Source: Kribbella antiqua (GTDB taxonomy: Bacteria; Actinomycetota; Actinomycetes; Propionibacteriales; Kribbellaceae). Taken from it: a DNA stretch of 64,000 nucleotides. Positions 60,657 through 64,000 of the stretch are shown one piece after another. The stretch covers positions 289,686 through 353,685 of the forward strand of contig NZ_SLWR01000010.1 in assembly GCF_004345665.1 (NCBI RefSeq). The letters are read 5' to 3'. The notes below the pieces were generated by a model. The model searched no databases. It worked only from the letters and a program-made list of their open reading frames with translations, and was not told where the DNA came from. Positions within the stretch are counted from its first letter, which is position 1. Every line of letters begins with the position of its first letter. The position numbers were made by a program, and so were the translations under genes.

Positions 60657-61052
60657 TCAACTTAACGCCTGGCGGATGGCGTAGGTGTCCTGGTACTCCC
60701 GCCAGGCGGCGATCCGCCCGTCCCGGACCCGCAGCACCCCGATGAAACGCGCCGTGGACCGCTGACCGGTTGGCTCCACAACACCACCCAACTCGTACTC
60801 GACGACTGCGACCTCTGGATCCAGCGTCTCGTGCACGGCCAGCTTGGTGAACCGGTCGAGCCGCACCGGGAACTGTGCGCGACTGGGCAGCGCGAACGCC
60901 AGCCACTCCTCCCGCCCGACCCACCGCTGTGGACCGCCCGCCGCGAACGGCGCCTCGATCACCGCGTCGTCGGCGAGCAACTCGTCCCACGCTCCCGGCT
61001 CACCGGTCCAGCTCGCACCCATCCGGTCGATCACCGCGCCAAGCTCGGACAT
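60657..61052 (-). CDS. NTF2-like/SnoaL-like protein
   Basis: 131 residues from ATG 61052, preceded by GGAGGTGTG. VIDRMGASWTGEPGAWDELLADD opens the fold and RFIGVLRVRDGRIAAWREYQD closes it, as in SnoaL-type cyclases and limonene-epoxide-hydrolase-like enzymes. It is divergent from the TetR gene, with two dyad operators between them, so it is the likely target of that regulator. Substrate unknown. Confidence 0.85.
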   Translation of the reverse strand: MSELGAVIDRMGASWTGEPGAWDELLADDAVIEAPFAAGGPQRWVGREEWLAFALPSRAQFPVRLDRFTKLAVHETLDPEVAVVEYELGGVVEPTGQRSTARFIGVLRVRDGRIAAWREYQDTYAIRQALS

Positions 61053-61068
61053 GACACACCTCCAAAGA

Positions 61069-61082
61069 TGAGTCTCCACTCA
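61069..61082. promoter_or_regulatory. TetR operator site 1
   Basis: TGAGTCTCCACTCA: 5-bp arms TGAGT/ACTCA around four bases. It is a sister of the site at 61101-61114; their centres are 32 bp apart, about three helical turns. Confidence 0.65.
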
Positions 61083-61100
61083 GGTTGCGATCGACTATAG

Positions 61101-61114
61101 TGAGTGGCCACTCA
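61101..61114. promoter_or_regulatory. TetR operator site 2 and promoter
   Basis: TGAGTGGCCACTCA is a perfect 14-bp palindrome. It begins at the last base of TATAGT (61096-61101), a good -10 box for the tetR direction; the surrounding ACTATAGT is itself palindromic and may serve the divergent gene too. Confidence 0.7.
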
Positions 61115-61140
61115 GGTTTCAAATCCGATCGGAGGTGGCC

Positions 61141-61662
61141 GTGTCACCGGAACTGCGCGCCGACGCCCAGCGCAACCGGGCCGCGATCCTGGCCGCCGCG
61201 TCGGAGACCTTCGCCGAGCACGGTCCGAAGGCGACCACCGAGCAGGTGGCAATCCGGGCCGGCGTCGCGGTCGGGACGGTGTTCCGTCACTTCCCGACGA
61301 AGCAGGCGTTGCTGGTCGCGATCATGAAGGAGTCGCTGCATCGGTTGATCGCGAAGGCGGCCGAGTCGACCTTGTTCGACTTCATGACCGAGATCGTCGA
61401 CGAGGCCGTCCGGACCCAGACCGTCGTCGCCGCGTTCACCGGTCCCCAACTCGACATCCGCGACGCGTTGATGGGTTTGACCGAGGAGATGCGCCGGTTG
61501 CTCGAGCAGGCGAAGGACGCCGGCGAGGTGCGTTCCGCCGTACAGGTGGACGAAGTGATGGCGTTGCTGACGGCCGCGGCGCAGGCCGCGCAACAAGGCG
61601 GCTGGTCGGTCGACCTGCGGCGGCGGACGCTAGCGATCATCTTCAAAGGCCTCGCCCCGTAA
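61141..61662 (+). CDS. TetR family transcriptional regulator
   Basis: 173 residues from GTG 61141 with GGAGG 5 nt upstream. The N-terminal helix-turn-helix is KATTEQVAIRAGVAVGTVFRHF, typical of TetR. The C-terminal domain should bind a ligand and dimerise. Two matching dyads lie directly upstream, so it probably represses itself and the divergent NTF2-like gene. Confidence 0.93.
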   Translation: MSPELRADAQRNRAAILAAASETFAEHGPKATTEQVAIRAGVAVGTVFRHFPTKQALLVAIMKESLHRLIAKAAESTLFDFMTEIVDEAVRTQTVVAAFTGPQLDIRDALMGLTEEMRRLLEQAKDAGEVRSAVQVDEVMALLTAAAQAAQQGGWSVDLRRRTLAIIFKGLAP

Positions 61663-61717
61663 GGGCTCTTGCCGTCGTTCGTCCAGGAGCGTGTACTGAT
61701 TCCTGGGGGTGGTCGCG

Positions 61718-63013
61718 ATGCTCAAAGTCGCACTCAAGATTGTCAGTACGGCGCTTGCCGTGATGCTCGTCGGGCCTTCGATGCAGGCTTTCGCGTTGCC
61801 GACGACGCCGTTGACTTATCCGGCTGGAAGCACGGCGACTCGGTTCACCGGGTTTGCGTTCGATACGTGTACGGCGCCTACCGTCGCGCAGCTGACGGCG
61901 TGGAAAGCCTCGCCGTACAAGGCGATCGGGATCTATGTCGGTGGCCCCAACCGGACCTGTGCGCAGCCGCAGCTGACGGCTGGCTGGGTCACGACGGTGA
62001 CCAAGATGGGCTGGCGGCTGATCCCCATCTACATGGGCCGGCAGGCGCCGTGCACCTTCCGGCCGAACGCTGTGAAGATGTCGACAACCGCTCCCGGCAA
62101 CGACGCGGTGCGCGACGTGGCGGATGCCGTCGCCAAGGCGAAGGCACTGGGTCTGCTGGCCGGCAGCGCCATCTACGGCGACATGGAGCACTACGACGCG
62201 ACCAACAGCACGTGCCGTTCCGCCGTACTGCGCTATCTGTCGTTGTGGACCAGTGAGCTGCACCGGCAGTCGTACCTGTCCGGCGTCTACGCACACCAGA
62301 ACTCCGGCGCGCCGCACCTCGCGTCGGTCTACAACTCCGCCTCCTACGCGCGGCCCGACGCACTCTGGATCGCTCGCTGGGACCTCAACAGCTCGCTCAC
62401 CGGCTGGCCGACCGTACCCAACTCCTATTGGGCGATCGGCCAGCGCGGCAAGCAGTACCGCGGCGACCACAACGAGACGTACGGCGGAGTGACGCTGAAC
62501 ATCGACAGCGACAGGTTCGACGCCCCGGTCGCGACGGTCCGGTACCTCTACACGGCGTTGGCGACCCTGAACGCCCGGACTACTCCGTCGGCGGTCTACC
62601 CGGTCGTCGTGTCGTACCCGAGGGGCACAGTGGTCAGCGTGGTCTGCCAGACGTGGGGTCCCAAGGTCGGGACCACCACGGTGTGGAACCGGCTGATCAA
62701 CGGGAGTTATGTCTCCGACTACTACGTCGACACCCCGTCCAACACGACGTACAGCCCTCTGATCCCCAAGTGCGTCTATCCCTTCCAGACAACGGTGAAT
62801 GGCCTGTCCCGCCGCAGCGGTCCTGGTACGGCGTACTCCGTCGTCGGCTCGATGCCGATCGGCTCGCTGGCCTGGATCGTCTGCCAGCTGGCCGGCACCA
62901 AGGTCGGTACGACGTCGGTCTGGAACCGCTTGATCGACAGCACCTACGTCACGGACTACTACGTCGCCACGGCGAGCAACACCACGTACACCGCGCCGAT
63001 CAGACGCTGTTAG
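61718..63013 (+). CDS. secreted DUF1906 (Rv2525c-like) protein with two SH3-like repeats
   Basis: 431 residues with ATG 61718 (GGGGG upstream) and a signal peptide about 1-27. The DUF1906 glycoside-hydrolase-like domain covers about 35-275: GFAFDTCTAPTVAQL, AIGIYVGGPNR, LIPIYMGRQ, AIYGDMEHYD with acidic residues at strand ends. Two related ~70-residue C-terminal modules follow, each with VxxVVCQ/VCQLxGxKVGTTxVWNRLI and YVxDYYV, matching bacterial SH3 wall-binding repeats. A peptidoglycan-directed hydrolase is inferred. Its stop overlaps the convergent hydrolase gene. Confidence 0.87.
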   Translation: MLKVALKIVSTALAVMLVGPSMQAFALPTTPLTYPAGSTATRFTGFAFDTCTAPTVAQLTAWKASPYKAIGIYVGGPNRTCAQPQLTAGWVTTVTKMGWRLIPIYMGRQAPCTFRPNAVKMSTTAPGNDAVRDVADAVAKAKALGLLAGSAIYGDMEHYDATNSTCRSAVLRYLSLWTSELHRQSYLSGVYAHQNSGAPHLASVYNSASYARPDALWIARWDLNSSLTGWPTVPNSYWAIGQRGKQYRGDHNETYGGVTLNIDSDRFDAPVATVRYLYTALATLNARTTPSAVYPVVVSYPRGTVVSVVCQTWGPKVGTTTVWNRLINGSYVSDYYVDTPSNTTYSPLIPKCVYPFQTTVNGLSRRSGPGTAYSVVGSMPIGSLAWIVCQLAGTKVGTTSVWNRLIDSTYVTDYYVATASNTTYTAPIRRC

Positions 63014-64000
63014 GAGAAGTACTTCGAGAAGTAGTCGTGAGTCGGCCAGGCCTTCACACCGTTGGCCGCGGTCCACATCGCCGCGTCGATGTCGCCGTAC
63101 GACTTCCCGCTGGCGTCGTCGCGCCGGTTGAACAGAGTCGCCCAGCTCATCCCACCGGAGGTCCGCACCAGCATGGTGGAGGTGCCGGGCAGGCTGCCGG
63201 TGTGCCACGTGTTGCGCCCGGTGCCGCCCGACACCGGCCGCACCTGCCAGCCGAGGCCGTAGTACCAGCCGTTGCTGATGCCGGTCTCGGGCTTCGCCCA
63301 GATGGCGTTCAGCGAGGTCGTGTTCAGCACGCTGGAGCCGGCGTCGAACATCTTCGCCCACTTGACCAGGTCCGGAGCGCTGGCGATCCAGCCACCGTTG
63401 GCGTCGTGGATCCCCATGCTGAACGTGCCGTACGGCGCTTTCACGGTGGCGCCGGTGTTGTTGAGCACGGTCTTGCCGGTGTACTGCGACTCGTACGACA
63501 TCTCACCGGTGTGCTTGGAGATGCTCCAGCCGAGCGCCATCCGCTTGATCTTCAGCGGGGTCAGCAGCTTCTGCTGCACGTACGTCGCGTAGCTCAGGCC
63601 GGACACCTTCTCGATCACCCGGCCGGCCAGCAGGTAGCCGAAGTTGGAGTAGGCGACCTTCGTGCCCGGCGCGTAGTTGGGCTTCCGGCCCGCCTGGAAC
63701 CTGATCACATCGGCGTGCTTGAGCTCCATCGGCACGCCGAGTGCCTTCGAGATGGTGGCGTCCATGAACTCCGGGTCGCCGGACAGACTGCTGTCCCATC
63801 CGCCGAGGTGCTGCAGCAGCCGCTTGATCGTGATCGCCGACCAGCGCGTGTCCCGGGTCTGGCCGGCCGGCGGCGTGATCGTGAGGATCTTGGTGACCGG
63901 CGTGGACAGGCTCAGCTTGCCGTCCTGCACGAGCTTCATGATCGCCGCCGCGGTGATCGACTTCGACAGGCTCGCGACCCGGAACAGCGAGGTCGGCTGG
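63010..64000 (-). CDS. class C beta-lactamase family serine hydrolase, 5' end outside window
   Basis: The frame stays open to the window edge, so the N-terminus and signal peptide are missing. The nucleophile motif SLSK lies in RVASLSKSITAAAIMK near 63960-63980 (upstream of ATG 63939, which is therefore internal). YSN is in KVAYSNFGYLLAGR, and HTG replaces KTG in WHTGSLPGTST. The family holds esterases, D-aminopeptidases and penicillin-binding proteins; the exact reaction is open. Confidence 0.9.
   Translation of the reverse strand, partial: QPTSLFRVASLSKSITAAAIMKLVQDGKLSLSTPVTKILTITPPAGQTRDTRWSAITIKRLLQHLGGWDSSLSGDPEFMDATISKALGVPMELKHADVIRFQAGRKPNYAPGTKVAYSNFGYLLAGRVIEKVSGLSYATYVQQKLLTPLKIKRMALGWSISKHTGEMSYESQYTGKTVLNNTGATVKAPYGTFSMGIHDANGGWIASAPDLVKWAKMFDAGSSVLNTTSLNAIWAKPETGISNGWYYGLGWQVRPVSGGTGRNTWHTGSLPGTSTMLVRTSGGMSWATLFNRRDDASGKSYGDIDAAMWTAANGVKAWPTHDYFSKYFS

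Noticed and set aside
61643..63361. 572-residue minus-strand frame across the DUF1906 and hydrolase genes
   Set aside because: Arg/His/Asp-rich antisense frame without domains; both covered genes have clear motifs.

Overview
The window reads as chromosome of a high-GC actinomycete. Supporting signs are pervasive GTG starts, a mycothiol-type (MDMPI-fold) enzyme, an ECF sigma factor with a YCII/DGPF partner, and the actinobacterial gene order argS-lysA-hom-thrC-thrB-rho-rpmE-prfA-prmC-tsaC-wecA-atpIBEFHAGDC-DUF2550. The mix suggests Propionibacteriales (Kribbella or a relative), but that is a recollection of gene content, not a computed placement. I see no rRNA, CRISPR array, transposase, phage gene or replication origin.

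Region 1 (1-26.3 kb) is a conserved housekeeping block read almost entirely on the minus strand. argS, lysA, hom, thrC and thrB are coupled by stop/start overlaps or a gap of a few bases and supply arginyl-tRNA, lysine and threonine. rho, with a long Asn/Arg/Asp-rich insert, rpmE, prfA and prmC follow for termination and translation. Then come tsaC, with a hexapeptide-repeat tail, wecA, two small AtpI/AtpZ-like membrane proteins, the complete F1Fo ATP synthase operon and DUF2550. Two plus-strand genes, an adenosine-deaminase-family enzyme and a lipoprotein, interrupt this order between prmC and tsaC. A secreted DUF6351 protein and a 5-bp tandem repeat lie at the left edge.

Region 2 (26.3-41.1 kb) is accessory: three VOC proteins, a lipoprotein, a PspC protein, tRNA-Arg(CCG), an AraC regulator divergent from a DsbA-like/metallo-beta-lactamase-like/NTF2-like set, an operon of YCII protein, ECF sigma factor, MDMPI enzyme and VOC protein, a phytanoyl-CoA dioxygenase-like protein, a 1591-residue secreted metallophosphoesterase with chitin-binding modules, and zwf.

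Region 3 (41.1-53.4 kb) carries frdABCD (an E. coli-type quinol:fumarate reductase with two membrane anchors) behind a small Cys-rich protein, then cobF, a secreted type-B carboxylesterase, a TMEM175-like channel, a MarR/MFS efflux pair, and cobG-cobH-cobIJ. The cob genes cover part of the aerobic corrin pathway.

Region 4 (53.4-64 kb) holds tandem paralogous membrane proteins, an SDR/cupin pair, a LysR remnant, a flavin monooxygenase, a three-gene GyrI-like/ArsR/MFS operon, a TetR regulator facing an NTF2-like enzyme across two dyad operators, a secreted DUF1906 protein with SH3-like repeats, and a class C beta-lactamase-family hydrolase cut by the window edge.

A recurring feature is genes with no Shine-Dalgarno sequence but a TAnnnT hexamer 6-8 nt upstream of the start codon, the layout of leaderless transcription. 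I used it, and good ribosome binding sites elsewhere, to choose starts.
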